This document shows positions 39,394 to 50,398 of a DNA stretch of 64,000 nucleotides, in pieces; position 1 is the first letter of the stretch; the number at the start of each line of letters is the position of its first letter. The position numbers were made by a program, and so were the translations under genes. The DNA is from an uncultured Eubacteriales bacterium (GTDB lineage: Bacteria > Bacillota > Clostridia > Oscillospirales > QAMX01), in assembly GCA_905205975.1 (NCBI GenBank), contig CAJLFQ010000002.1:1-64000 (forward strand), in the 5' to 3' direction. The notes beneath the pieces are model-generated. The model worked only from the letters and a program-made list of their open reading frames with translations, was not told where the DNA came from and made no database searches.

Positions 39394-40485
39394 GTGAAAC
39401 AGACGAAATGGATTCAATTCGGCGACCTGCACCTCGACGCGCCGATGCGGGCGCTCCGACCGGAGACGGCGGCGGCGCGCAGAAAGGCCGCGCGCGGGCT
39501 GCTGAACGAAATCATCCGCTATGCCGAACAGGCGGGCGCCTGCGCCATCCTCTGCACGGGCGACCTGTTCGATTCGCAGACGCCGTACCGCGATACCGTC
39601 GAATCTGCGGCACGGGCGTTCGCGGGGACGGCGCTGCCCGTTTTTCTGACGCCGGGCAACCATGATTTTTATACCGGCGCTTCACCGTACTGTCAGGCGG
39701 AGTGGAGTGAAAACGTCCACATTTTCAAATCGGAAACGCCCGAAACCGCGACGCTTGGCGATATTTCCGTCACCGGCATCGCATTCTGTTCAGATCAGCC
39801 GGGGCTGCATCCGCTGCGGCGGCTGACCGCCTGCGCAGACGGCGTGTTTGTCGGGCATGGCGAGCCGTTTGTGCCGGATTCCGCGTATGCCGCGTACCCG
39901 CAGGCGGAGATTGCCGCTTCCGGGCTGGCCTATCTGGCGCTGGGGCACATTCATCAGCCGGACGCCCGCATGGCGGGTCAGACGCTGGTTGTGCAGAACG
40001 GCAGTGTGGAAGGGCGCGGGCTGGACGAAATCGGCGAACGCGGATTCTATGAGGTGACGCTCGGCGCAGATGCACCGGCGTGGAAACTGATTCCATCCTC
40101 CGGGAGCCGCGTCGTGCGGATGACGGTTCCGGATGCGCCGGGCGATACGCCGTCGCTGACGGCAGCCGTTCTGGCGCAGTGCGAAACGGCGCCGGAACGG
40201 ACGATTCTGCGCCTAACGGCCGAAGCGGCCGACCCGGAAGCGCTGTTGGCGGCGCTGAGCCGGCGGTTTCTGGATGTGCGCCTGACGGCGCCGGTGAAGC
40301 CGGCCACGCTGCCGGCGGAACGTTCGCCGCTCATGCAGCTCTTCTGTGCGCGGGCGGAGGCGGCGATCGCCGCGGCAAAAACGGCGGAAGACCGGCAGAT
40401 CGCGGAAACGGCGCTGCGTTTTGGTCTGGCCGCCATGGAGAACCGGGAAGATCCGCACGGCGCATGCGGAACCGGACGCTTTTGA
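39394..40485 (+). CDS. SbcD/YhaO-like metallophosphoesterase
   Basis: The 363-residue protein has the calcineurin-like phosphoesterase motifs in order: GDLHLD (about 10-15), CTGDLFD, TPGNHDF, GHGEP and ALGHIH, with two-metal ligands intact. SbcD/Mre11-type enzymes cut DNA ends together with an SMC-like ATPase; the next gene is such a partner, as with yhaO-yhaN of Bacillus. A GTG at 39394 is used since a GGGGGG run lies ~8 bases ahead; GTG 39385 would fall in that run. The C-terminal ~130 residues resemble the partner-binding region. Confidence 0.88.
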   Translation: MKQTKWIQFGDLHLDAPMRALRPETAAARRKAARGLLNEIIRYAEQAGACAILCTGDLFDSQTPYRDTVESAARAFAGTALPVFLTPGNHDFYTGASPYCQAEWSENVHIFKSETPETATLGDISVTGIAFCSDQPGLHPLRRLTACADGVFVGHGEPFVPDSAYAAYPQAEIAASGLAYLALGHIHQPDARMAGQTLVVQNGSVEGRGLDEIGERGFYEVTLGADAPAWKLIPSSGSRVVRMTVPDAPGDTPSLTAAVLAQCETAPERTILRLTAEAADPEALLAALSRRFLDVRLTAPVKPATLPAERSPLMQLFCARAEAAIAAAKTAEDRQIAETALRFGLAAMENREDPHGACGTGRF

Positions 40486-40531
40486 GAAACGCTTTGCAAG
40501 AACGCTTTTGAGATCGAGAGGGCGGTCAAGT

Positions 40532-42736
40532 TTGATTTATCGGGAAATAGCGGGCAGATTCGGCGGCATAGAAGGCGCCATGCATCTGTCGGACGGGTTG
40601 AATGTATACTGCGCGCCGAACGAGTCGGGTAAATCGACGTGGTGCGCACTGATCCGGGCCGTTCTGTACGGCGTCGAGTCCGGCGAACGCGCCAAAGCGG
40701 GGGTTCTGCCGGCCAAAATCAAATATCAGCCGTGGAGCGGCCGCCCGGCCTTCGGCCGGATGACCGTTTCGGCGGGCGGACGCGACATCACGCTTGTCCG
40801 CCGGAGCGAACGCGGTCGGATGTTTCAGACGTTTTCGGCGGTCTGCCGGGATTCCAACGAGCCGGTGCCCGGCCTGGACGGCATGAATGCCGGGGAAACG
40901 CTGACCGGCGTGCCGGTGAGCGTGTTTACGCGGAGCCTTTTCTGTTCCGGCGGACAGATGGCGGTGACGGAAGAGGCGGAGCTGGAACGGAAGATTGCCG
41001 CCGTCGCCGGAACGGGCGACGATGAAATTTCAGCCGCCGCAGCAGACGAGCTGCTGGGCGCATGGAAGCGGGCGCGCCGCTATAACAGCCGTGGCAGAAT
41101 CCCGCAAATCGAAGAACAAATCCGAAAAAACGAGGCGGAAGCCGCAGAAATTGCCGAGCTGAACGGCGATCTGCTGAAAATCGGCGCAGAGGTCCGGGCG
41201 GCGGAAGCAACCTATCTGCGCCTGCGGAAAGAGCAGGCGGTGTTTTCGCATACGGCGCAGGCGGAACGCGCGTCGGCTGCGGCAGAGGAAGCCGCGCAAG
41301 CGGCAGACGCCTTCCGAAAGGAACATGATTTATCCGGTGCGCGCGGCGACGCCGAAACGTGCCTGCGCGCCGCCGAGCAGTTCCGGCTGGCGGCCGGACG
41401 GGAAGCGGAATGCCGCATCGCAGAAGCGGAGTTTTATCAGGCAAAGGCCGCCGTCAACGCGGCCGCCTGCCCGAAGGCGCTGTCGATTTTTGAGGGCTGC
41501 ACTGCACCGTTTGCCCGGGAAACAGCGGCAAGGGACAGTGCACGCTGTGAAGCCATGCTGAAGGCGAAACCAAAGCGGTGGCTCTTTCCCGCGGCACTTT
41601 TGACCATTGCCGCCGGAGTACTGCTGTCGCTGCCGGCGTATGAGGAGAGCCTGCTCGGCCCGGCGCTGCTCGCCATCCTCGGCGCAGCCGGTCTGGCGCT
41701 CGGCGCCGCCGGGGTCGCTTCCGCCGTGAAGAGCCGGAAAACGCGGGAAGCCGGGGAGGCGCTCTGCGCGTCATACGGCGTGAAGAAACCGGTCGATATG
41801 CTTGCGCTGGCCGGGGCATATGAAGCGCATCTGGCGGACTGCCGTCATCTGGCCGACGCCGCCGATGAAGCCGGACAGACGCTGCTTTCCCTGCGGGAAA
41901 AATACGATTTTGTGAAGCACGGCGCGGATGAATATGCGGCGCTGCTGCGGATTCCGCCGGAAGGCGAAGCGGCGGAGGAACTCGTCCGGCTGAACCGCCG
42001 GTATGCGCAGCTCTGCGCAGAAGCCGACCGCACCGCGGCCGCCTATCAAGCCGTCGCAGCGGCAGAGCCGGAACCGCCGGAGGAACCGACGCAGTTTGCA
42101 ACCGCAGAAGAAACTGCGCAGGCGCTGGCGGAAGCGGAAGAACATCTTCGCCGGGCGGAACGGGCGCAGGCCGCCTGCGAAGGGCGGCTCTCACGCCTGC
42201 GGGATCTGGCAGAGCTGACGGCCGAGACCGACCGGCTCCGCGAGACGCTGGCGTCGCTTTTGATGGAATATGACGCGATTGCGCTGGCGCAGACGTGGCT
42301 CAAAGAGAGCGCAGGCGAACTGGCCGGCCGTCTGACGCCGAAGCTCTGCCGCCGGGCGGGCGAACTGTTTGAAGCGATGACCGGCGGAAAATACAGTGCG
42401 CTGACCATTGACCGGCACTTTGCAGCCGACGTCAGCGCTGCGGGCGATCTGGAGCCGCACGGCATGCTCACACTGAGCCGCGGCGCGCTCGACCAGCTGT
42501 ATCTCGCCATGCGGATTGCGCTGAGCGAAGTCTGCTTTGAAGCGCCCCTGCCGCCACTCGTGCTGGACGACTGCTTGGCGGCGTTCGACGATGCGCGCGC
42601 AGAACAGACGATGGCGCTGCTGGCGGAGCTGGCAAAGACGCGGCAGATCCTCTTTTTGACCTGCCGGAGCCGGGAGGCCGAGGCGGCAAAACGGTACGGG
42701 GCGTCGGAAGTCACCCCGGTGCAGGTGAACGAATAA
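40532..42736 (+). CDS. YhaN-like SMC-type AAA ATPase with central membrane segments
   Basis: The 734-residue protein starts with IYREIAGRFGGIEG and a Walker A loop APNESGKST (residues 28-36; first Gly replaced by Ala). Coiled-coil halves rich in Ala/Glu flank two hydrophobic stretches (about residues 350-400: LLTIAAGVLLSLPAYEESLLGPALLAILGAAG) instead of the zinc hook of SbcC. The C-terminal head has signature LSRGALDQLYLAMRIAL and Walker B LPPLVLDDCLAAFDD. This is the YhaN plan. A TTG start at 40532 is chosen because it begins the family's N-terminus and GAGAGGGCGG lies ~8 bases upstream. Probably acts with the preceding nuclease on DNA ends at the membrane. Confidence 0.85.
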   Translation: MIYREIAGRFGGIEGAMHLSDGLNVYCAPNESGKSTWCALIRAVLYGVESGERAKAGVLPAKIKYQPWSGRPAFGRMTVSAGGRDITLVRRSERGRMFQTFSAVCRDSNEPVPGLDGMNAGETLTGVPVSVFTRSLFCSGGQMAVTEEAELERKIAAVAGTGDDEISAAAADELLGAWKRARRYNSRGRIPQIEEQIRKNEAEAAEIAELNGDLLKIGAEVRAAEATYLRLRKEQAVFSHTAQAERASAAAEEAAQAADAFRKEHDLSGARGDAETCLRAAEQFRLAAGREAECRIAEAEFYQAKAAVNAAACPKALSIFEGCTAPFARETAARDSARCEAMLKAKPKRWLFPAALLTIAAGVLLSLPAYEESLLGPALLAILGAAGLALGAAGVASAVKSRKTREAGEALCASYGVKKPVDMLALAGAYEAHLADCRHLADAADEAGQTLLSLREKYDFVKHGADEYAALLRIPPEGEAAEELVRLNRRYAQLCAEADRTAAAYQAVAAAEPEPPEEPTQFATAEETAQALAEAEEHLRRAERAQAACEGRLSRLRDLAELTAETDRLRETLASLLMEYDAIALAQTWLKESAGELAGRLTPKLCRRAGELFEAMTGGKYSALTIDRHFAADVSAAGDLEPHGMLTLSRGALDQLYLAMRIALSEVCFEAPLPPLVLDDCLAAFDDARAEQTMALLAELAKTRQILFLTCRSREAEAAKRYGASEVTPVQVNE

Positions 42737-42806
42737 CATCGGATGCAGGCAAACGCCTGCGGATCGGATGATTTGATTTTTACGACAACGGAGCTGGACC
42801 AAACGG

Positions 42807-44604
<1,798 letters not shown>

Positions 44605-44612
<8 letters not shown>

Positions 44613-45744
44613 GACGCTGGGGCTCTACGTCCACATCCCGTTCTGCCGCTCAAAATGCGCCTACTGCGATTTCTATTCGCAGCCGTCGGTCTCGGAAGCG
44701 GCGCAGGCGTCATACGTCCGGGCACTGGAACAGACGGCGGAAAAAATGCTTCCGCTGGCGGAATCGTACCGGGTGACGAGCGTCTATCTGGGCGGCGGCA
44801 CGCCGAGCGCCCTGCCGCCAATGCTTTTTGCGCGGGTGCTGGGTGCGATGCGGCGGTTCCGGATTGAACCGTCGGCGGAAATCACCGCCGAAGCCAACCC
44901 GGCGCCCCTGCCCGACGGGCTGTTTGATGTCTGGGCGCAGAACGGCGTCAACCGCGTGTCCATCGGTATGCAGTCTGCCGAGGCGTCGGAACTGCGCGCC
45001 GTCGGCAGGCGGCATACCTGCGCGGATGTCACAGCCGCCGTTTCCGCGGCGCGCCGTGCGGGGATCCGGAACATCAGCCTTGACCTGATGCTCGGTCTGC
45101 CCGGGCAGACGCAGGATTCCGTCCGGCGGTCGCTCGACTTTGCGCTGTCGCTGGCGCCGGCGCATTTGTCGCTCTACTGCCTGAAGCTCGAACCGGGGAC
45201 ACCGCTGGAACGGCTGGTCTCTGCCGGGCGTGTGACGCTGCCGGACGATGAGGCGGTCGCCGACTGGTATCTCGACTGCTGCGGGCGTCTGGCTGCGGCA
45301 GGGCTCGCACAGTATGAGATTTCCAACTTCGCCCGCCCGGGGTATGAATCCCGCCACAACCTGCGCTACTGGCAGCGGGGGGATTATCTGGGCATCGGCG
45401 CCGCGGCGCACTCCTTTTTTGAAGGCGTCCGGCGGTTTTTCCCGGCGGATAGGGCCGCATTTCAAACGCTGGCGGCGCAGCCGGAGATCGGCTGGATCGA
45501 CGATGAACCGGTCAACGAAGCGGAGGAAGTGCTGATGCTCTCCCTGCGGACCGCGGCGGGCTGCCCGATGGACGCGCTTGCTGCGTGCGCCGGATCCGCT
45601 GCGGCAAAACAGATCGGAAATCAGCTGGCGGCGCTGATTCCGGCGGGTTATGCCGTGCAGAACGCGGACGGCTACGCGCTGACGCCGAAGGGCATGCTTG
45701 TTTCCAACACGATTCTGTCCGACCTGATGATGGCGCTGAACTGA
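44605..45744 (+). CDS. hemW: Radical SAM heme chaperone HemW (coproporphyrinogen oxidase-like)
   Basis: The 379-residue protein has the radical SAM triad C14-C18-C21 ([14 protein letters not shown]), GGGTPS near residue 63, EANPAPLP and a GIGAAAHSF motif. HemW lacks the extra N-terminal Cys/His context of HemN and acts as a heme chaperone rather than an oxidase. It starts inside the end of lepA. No heme biosynthesis genes are nearby, common for HemW in anaerobes. Confidence 0.92.
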
Positions 45745-45847
45745 ATGCCATGCCGGACGGAATGTCAAAAGGAAAAACGGGGCGGGATGCACCGCATCCC
45801 ATACGACATCCATACGATATCATAGAATCAGACAAGGAGAGACCATC

Positions 45848-46117
45848 ATGCGTGCAGTTATCACCGTCGTCGGCAAAGACGCCGTCGGCATCATTGCGGA
45901 CGTTTCCGCCGTGCTGAAAGCACATTCCGCCAACATCGTCGACATTACCCAATCGGTTTTACAGGATCTGTTCGCCATGATCATGCTGGCGGACATCACC
46001 GAATTGAACGTGGATTTCAGCAATCTGGCCGATGAGCTGACCGGTCTGGGCAAAACGCTCGGTCTGGATGTCCGCGTCATGCACGAGGAAATTTTCAACT
46101 CCATGCACCGGATTTGA
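45848..46117 (+). CDS. ACT-domain protein (UPF0237 family)
   Basis: The 89-residue protein is a single ACT domain, from [21 protein letters not shown] through [15 protein letters not shown] to [13 protein letters not shown]. The UPF0237 members of this kind are nearly always paired with the UPF0210/PFL-family gene that follows here 20 bases later, suggesting it senses a small ligand for that protein. AAGGAGAG precedes the ATG. Function of the pair is not established. Confidence 0.92.
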   Translation: MRAVITVVGKDAVGIIADVSAVLKAHSANIVDITQSVLQDLFAMIMLADITELNVDFSNLADELTGLGKTLGLDVRVMHEEIFNSMHRI

Positions 46118-46137
46118 AAACGGAGGGTGCGAAAACC

Positions 46138-47496
46138 ATGCTGAACAGCTTTGACATTCTCGAAACCATCAAAATGATCTCCGACGAGCATCTGGACATC
46201 CGCACCATCACGATGGGCATCAGCCTGTCGGACTGTGCCGCGGAAAGCGTTAAACGCTGCGCGGAGAAGATTTACGACAAAATCACCCATCGGGCGGAAC
46301 ATCTGGTCGAAGTCGGAAACCGGATCGAAAAAGAATACGGCATTCCGGTCATCAACAAGCGCATTTCGGTCACGCCGATTGCGCTCGTCGCAGCAGCCTG
46401 CGCGGAGACGGACGACACGCCGCTGGCGGAAGCGCTCGACCGTGCGGCGCAGACCGTCGGCATCAACTTCATCGGCGGGTTTTCCGCGCTGGTGCACAAG
46501 GGCATGACGGAATCCGACCGGCGGCTGATTGAGTCGATCCCGTCGGCGCTGGCGGCGACGGAGCGGGTCTGCTCCTCGGTCAACGTCGCGACCACCCGTG
46601 CAGGCATCAATATGGATGCCGTTGCAAAAATGGGCGAAATTATGAAAGAAACCGCCTATCTGACACGCGAAAGTGATTCTTTCGGCTGCGCAAAGCTCGT
46701 CGTGTTTGCCAACAGCCCGGAGGATAACCCGTTCATGGCGGGCGCGTATCACGGCGTCGGCGAAGCGGAGTGCGCCATCAACGTCGGCGTTTCCGGGCCG
46801 GGCGTCGTTCGGGCGGCCATCGAACGCCACGGCGCGATGAACCTGACGGAGCTGGCGGACGTCATCAAGAAGACGGCGTTCAAAATCACGCGCATGGGTC
46901 AGCTGGTCGCCTATGAGGCCTCCCAGCGGCTGGGTGCGAACTTCGGCATTGTCGACCTGTCGCTGGCGCCGACGCCTGCGGTCGGCGATTCCGTCGCCCG
47001 GATTTTGGAGGCGATGGGGCTGGAAACGTGCGGATGCCACGGGACGACGGCGTGTCTGGCCATGCTGAACGACGCCGTCAAGAAGGGCGGCGTCATGGCG
47101 TCGTCTCATGTCGGCGGGCTGTCCGGGGCATTCATCCCGGTCAGCGAGGACATGGGCATGGTTGAAGCGGCGCAGAAAGGCGTGCTGACGATCGATAAGC
47201 TCGAAGCGATGACGGCGGTCTGCTCGGTTGGGCTGGATATGATCGCCGTGCCGGGCGATACGCCGGCGGAAGTGCTTTCGGCGATCATCGCGGATGAAAT
47301 CTCCATCGGCGTCGTCAACAATAAGACGACGGCGGTGCGTCTGATTCCGGTGTACGGCAAGACGGTCGGCGACAGCATCTCGTTCGGCGGTCTGTGGGGC
47401 GAAGCGCCCATCATGCCGGTGCATCGGGAATCGCCGGCGGTGTTCATTCACCGCGGCGGCCGCATCCCGGCGCCGATCCACAGCCAGCGGAACTGA
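46138..47496 (+). CDS. PFL-family protein (UPF0210/DUF711)
   Basis: The 452-residue protein matches the UPF0210 family, whose fold relates to pyruvate formate-lyase/glycyl-radical barrel proteins but lacks a glycyl radical loop. Recognisable parts: [78 protein letters not shown] and [19 protein letters not shown] 46138 follows GGAGG by 11 bases; an earlier TTG lies at the stop of the ACT gene. Its last seven codons (IHSQRN and stop) sit in a DNA segment duplicated in inverted orientation at 50.38 kb, where they form the end of an unrelated gene. Confidence 0.93.
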   Translation: MLNSFDILETIKMISDEHLDIRTITMGISLSDCAAESVKRCAEKIYDKITHRAEHLVEVGNRIEKEYGIPVINKRISVTPIALVAAACAETDDTPLAEALDRAAQTVGINFIGGFSALVHKGMTESDRRLIESIPSALAATERVCSSVNVATTRAGINMDAVAKMGEIMKETAYLTRESDSFGCAKLVVFANSPEDNPFMAGAYHGVGEAECAINVGVSGPGVVRAAIERHGAMNLTELADVIKKTAFKITRMGQLVAYEASQRLGANFGIVDLSLAPTPAVGDSVARILEAMGLETCGCHGTTACLAMLNDAVKKGGVMASSHVGGLSGAFIPVSEDMGMVEAAQKGVLTIDKLEAMTAVCSVGLDMIAVPGDTPAEVLSAIIADEISIGVVNNKTTAVRLIPVYGKTVGDSISFGGLWGEAPIMPVHRESPAVFIHRGGRIPAPIHSQRN

Positions 47497-47508
47497 TTTG
47501 ACATGCGG

Positions 47509-47545
47509 AATCCCCGGACTGCCAAAGGCAATCCGGGGATTTTTG
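47509..47545 (+). terminator. Terminator of the ACT-PFL operon
   Basis: AATCCCCGGACTGCC pairs with GGCAATCCGGGGATT (one mismatch) around AAA, then TTT. Confidence 0.88.
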
Positions 47546-47547
47546 CG

Positions 47548-47645
47548 TGTGGTTGGGGGAGGCTGCGGGTGTGCGTTGGGGGTAGGCGCTGCGGGTATGT
47601 GTTGGCGGATAGGCTGCGGGTATGTGGCGGCGGATAGGCTATGTT
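47548..47645 (+). repeat. GCGGGT/GTTGGCGGATA tandem repeat, locus 2
   Basis: Four imperfect ~25-bp units of the type CTGCGGGTATGTGTTGGCGG-ATAGG lie between a terminator and MITE copy F. Confidence 0.75.
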
Positions 47646-47948
47646 CGACCTCATCCGGCGAAAGCGATTTTCGGTGAAAATCGTTTTCGCCACCTTCCCC
47701 TGCTCAGGGGAAGGCGTTGGTAGTTTCCCGCTGGCTCTCCTGTGTGCGAAGTGTGAACATCGGGTACGGAATGAGCCAGCGGGCTTTCCAAAGGAACGCC
47801 AGCTGGCGTTGGCGGTTCCCCAATGTTCCCGCAGCGGACGAAGGAAAGCGCTTCGGCGAATTGGAGCCTTCCCCTACGAGGGGAAGGTGGTTCTTTGCTT
47901 TTCCCCGAAAAGCAAAGAACCGGATGAGGTGGAAGATCGGGGATCCGC
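47643..47948. repeat. MITE-like intergenic repeat, copy F (both arms)
   Basis: The left arm is TTCGACCTCATCC, a 16-bp stem at 47657-47691 (one G-T wobble) and the small hairpin at 47693-47714. The right arm, inverted, is the small hairpin at 47867-47887, a perfect 15-bp stem at 47889-47921 and GGATGAGGTGGAA. The arms use the two different stem types of the family. The interior carries AAGGAACGCC and CGAAGGAAAGCGCTTCGGCG modules seen in copies A, C and E. Confidence 0.85.
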
Positions 47949-48044
47949 CGGGGAAAAGGCGAATCTGCCAAATCAGCTGTCCCCTTGTATGCCGCAGGCA
48001 TAACCGCGTCCCTGCGGGGGGAAGGCTCCGGTGTTTGATTCGGC

Positions 48045-48073
48045 TTGCTTTTTCCGCTCAAATATGGTATCAT
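48045..48073 (+). promoter_or_regulatory. Promoter of the VOC gene
   Basis: TTGCTT (48045-48050), 17 bp, TATCAT (48068-48073). Confidence 0.65.
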
Positions 48074-48143
48074 ATGCACATATACGGAATCTATTTCCCG
48101 TCCCAAAATCAACCATTTCAAACGATTACGGAGGAATCATCTG

Positions 48144-48551
48144 ATGTCTAACGAACGCATTTCCGGCTGCGGGTTCCACCATCTGGCACTCCGCGTCAGC
48201 AACTTTGACAAGAGCTTCCGTTTTTATACGGAAACGCTCGGCTTCCGTCTGCGCACCGCATGGGGCGAAGGCGACAAACGCGTCGCGCTGCTTGATTTCG
48301 GCGACGGCGGCTGTCTGGAACTGTTCGCAGGCGCCAACGGCGAACAGCCGGAAGGCTGCTTCTGGCACGCCGCGCTGAAAACAACCGACGTTGACGCCGC
48401 CTATGCCGCCGCCCGTGCCGCCGGCGCCGCCGATTACCGCGCCCCGTCCGACGTTCTGCTCGGCGAAGGCGACCATCCCAGAATCGCCGCCCGCATTGCA
48501 TTCGTCCGCGGGTTCGACGGCGAACTGCTCGAATTCTTCTGCGAGAAGTAA
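48144..48551 (+). CDS. VOC-family (glyoxalase/bleomycin resistance-like) protein
   Basis: The 135-residue protein has one VOC module: FHHLALRVSNFDKSFRFYTETLGF at the start and FVRGFDGELLEFFCEK at the end, with the paired His/Glu metal ligands of the glyoxalase fold (H12-H13 region, E54, H~76, E~131). Substrates of this family range from methylglyoxal adducts to antibiotics, and none can be assigned. GGAGG lies 9 bases upstream of the ATG. It is a single gene inside the block bounded by the 47.5/50.4 kb inverted duplication. Confidence 0.87.
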   Translation: MSNERISGCGFHHLALRVSNFDKSFRFYTETLGFRLRTAWGEGDKRVALLDFGDGGCLELFAGANGEQPEGCFWHAALKTTDVDAAYAAARAAGAADYRAPSDVLLGEGDHPRIAARIAFVRGFDGELLEFFCEK

Positions 48552-48574
48552 TCTGCTCTCACCGCATACAGCCC

Positions 48575-48612
48575 AAAAGGCCGGACAGGCATATCGCCTG
48601 TCCGGCCTTTTC
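48575..48612. terminator. Bidirectional terminator between VOC and beta-helix genes
   Basis: AAAAGGCCGGACAGGC and complement around ATATC, between convergent genes. Confidence 0.9.
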
Positions 48613-48647
48613 TCATGCAGCAAAACGGATGCCGCAGTCGACTTCGG

Positions 48648-49940
48648 CTACTGATTCTGCCGGATGATCTGATCGCCCGCCGTCTGAATGTTCGACAGCA
48701 GGGTGTTTTTCATGCCGCCCGGCCGTGCGACGAAAAAGACGTATGGTTCTTCGCCCCGGTTGATGATGTTGGTAAACGCCGCATGATTGAGATACCCCTC
48801 GACGGCCACCGTCCGGCGGCAGGCAGAAACCAGATTGGAAACGGTGAGATTTTGGATGCTGTCGGGCAGATTGCGGCCATAGGCACCGTCCGGTTCGCCG
48901 AGCAGCAGCGCAATCCCGGTTGTGCAGTCCGCCGGTGAGTTGTCCACCACGTTGTCGATGACGACGTTCCGAATCTGCGCCTCTGCGGGCAGCAGGCGGA
49001 TCAGACAGCAGACGCCGCTCTGGCAGCGGCCGATGACGTTGCGGATGATGATGTTGTAGATGTCGCGTTCCCGCCGGGTCCAGTCGTTGTGCATGACATG
49101 CGTCGTGCGGAGGCTTCCGCCCGGCAGCGCGTGCGGGCTGGCGATGGCGGTCAGCGCGATCAGATCGTCGCCCGTACCGCCGGTGATGTCGGTGACGACG
49201 ATGTCATGACAGCCGTTGCGCAGGTCGATGCCGTCCTGATTTTCCGTATTTTGCAGGAGCCCGTCGATTTCGCGTTCCATTTTGGCGTCAAAATCGATTT
49301 TTTCGACGCGGCCGTAGGCGCACGCTTCGAGGGATATGCCCCAGCCGTGCGATTCGATGATGGTTAGATTTTCGATGGAAAAATGCTCTGCGTTGGCAAA
49401 CAGAACGCCGATGCCCCGCCAGTCGCCGTAGTGGGATTCGTTCGGGTTGTTGGCATCGGTGCCGTAGGAATGGTCGTGGCAGTCCCAGAAGTCGAGATTG
49501 CCGGACTTGCGGCGTTCCTCCGGAATCCAGTCTGCCAGCCGGCAAAGATCTTCCGGCTTTTTCGGGCATGGACAGGCCAGAATTTTCGTTCCATCGCCAG
49601 TGGCGCGCGGGTGATCGGCGCCCATCAGGACGCAGCGGCCGACGCCTTTGAGGTGGACGTTCTGGATTTTTGCCGGGTCCGCAATGCCCAACCCGCAGTT
49701 GGCCGTGCGGAAGAAGTTGTCCCGGCAGCGGTCGGAGAGCTTGATCATGCAGTTTTCGAGGATCACGGTCGTGTCGGACGGGATGCAGACCGCCCGGTCC
49801 AGCAGCCAGTATGTCCGATCGGGATCCACATCGGACTGCCGGGGCGGGATGATGACAATGCCGTCCGCTGTGCGGTGCTGAATGGCGCGCTCAAGGGTAT
49901 CGCTGTCTGTCGCTGCGTAGAAATCATTGGCATAGACCAT
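48648..49940 (-). CDS. Right-handed beta-helix protein, GH28 (polygalacturonase)-like
   Basis: The 430-residue protein resembles pectin-degrading beta-helix hydrolases. Motifs in the expected order are ESHGWGISLEA, NQDGIDLRNGC, GTGDDLIALTA and a late IRNVVIDNVVDNSP strand; NxDGxD and GDD supply the catalytic Asp residues of GH28. There is no signal peptide, so any substrate would be an imported oligosaccharide. ATG 49940 is chosen with AGGAG ~8 bases upstream; the GTG at 49949 overlaps that site. It belongs to the carbohydrate-rich right part of the window. The exact substrate is unknown. Confidence 0.72.
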   Translation of the reverse strand: MVYANDFYAATDSDTLERAIQHRTADGIVIIPPRQSDVDPDRTYWLLDRAVCIPSDTTVILENCMIKLSDRCRDNFFRTANCGLGIADPAKIQNVHLKGVGRCVLMGADHPRATGDGTKILACPCPKKPEDLCRLADWIPEERRKSGNLDFWDCHDHSYGTDANNPNESHYGDWRGIGVLFANAEHFSIENLTIIESHGWGISLEACAYGRVEKIDFDAKMEREIDGLLQNTENQDGIDLRNGCHDIVVTDITGGTGDDLIALTAIASPHALPGGSLRTTHVMHNDWTRRERDIYNIIIRNVIGRCQSGVCCLIRLLPAEAQIRNVVIDNVVDNSPADCTTGIALLLGEPDGAYGRNLPDSIQNLTVSNLVSACRRTVAVEGYLNHAAFTNIINRGEEPYVFFVARPGGMKNTLLSNIQTAGDQIIRQNQ

Positions 49941-50186
49941 GGAATACACTCCTTCGTTTTGTCGTGTTCGACTGAACCGCCGGGAAACAGCCGGCTGGAA
50001 AATCGGAAACCATCGGGGTCCATTGAGGCTATGATACCATATTCGAGCGGAAAAAGCAAGCCGAACGCATTGGATATTGAATCAGCCAGCAGGCCTTTGC
50101 CCGCCTTCACCCGCAGAAGAACCATCGGGGAACCGCCAGAGCCTTCCCTTCGCCCGCAGCGGGAGCCAGCGGGGGAGCCGCCAGAG
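49941..50186. other. Intergenic region between divergently placed repeats
   Basis: It contains the 5' leader of the beta-helix gene and, from 50100, decayed repeat DNA in which GGGGARCCGCCAGAGCCTTC occurs twice (near 50127 and 50172). No gene or RNA is apparent. Confidence 0.5.
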
Positions 50187-50265
50187 CCTTCCCCTGAGAA
50201 GGGGAAGGCGGCGAAAACGATTTTCGCTGAAAATTGTTTTCGCCGGATGAGATCGAACACAGCGT
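50130..50265. repeat. MITE-like intergenic repeat, copy G (single inverted arm)
   Basis: The small hairpin lies at 50187-50208, a 16-bp stem with GCT loop at 50210-50244 (one G-T wobble), then GGATGAGATCGAA. Confidence 0.8.
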
Positions 50266-50398
50266 ATCCGCCGACATATACCCGCAGCGCCTCCCCCAAC
50301 GCACGCCCGCAGCCTGCCTCCAACCACACGCAAGAATCCCCGGATTGCCTTTGGCAGTCCGGGGATTCCGCATTTCAAATCAGTTCTGCTGGCTGTGG
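50187..50398 (-). repeat. Inverted duplication, copy 2
   Basis: The reverse complement of this stretch matches 47477-47714: MITE arm, GCGGGT tandem repeat (50255-50330), terminator and the last codons of the adjoining gene. Confidence 0.85.
50335..50367 (-). terminator. Terminator of the metallophosphatase gene (duplicate of the 47.5 kb terminator)
   Basis: AATCCCCGGATTGCC and GGCAGTCCGGGGATT around TTT. On the minus strand it is followed by CTTGCG; its T run is broken by one C compared with copy 1. Confidence 0.75.

Larger units (their letters stand above)
47477..47714 (+). repeat. Inverted duplication, copy 1
   Basis: Runs from the last codons of the PFL-family gene through its terminator, the GCGGGT/GGCGGATA tandem repeat and the left arm of MITE copy F. 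The inverted partner is 50187-50398. The two differ mainly in the number of ~25-bp units. Confidence 0.85.

Noticed and set aside
45820..47481. 553-codon open frame opposite the ACT and PFL-family genes
   Set aside because: It spans two convincing plus-strand genes and its product has the His/Arg/Asp-rich composition of antisense frames.
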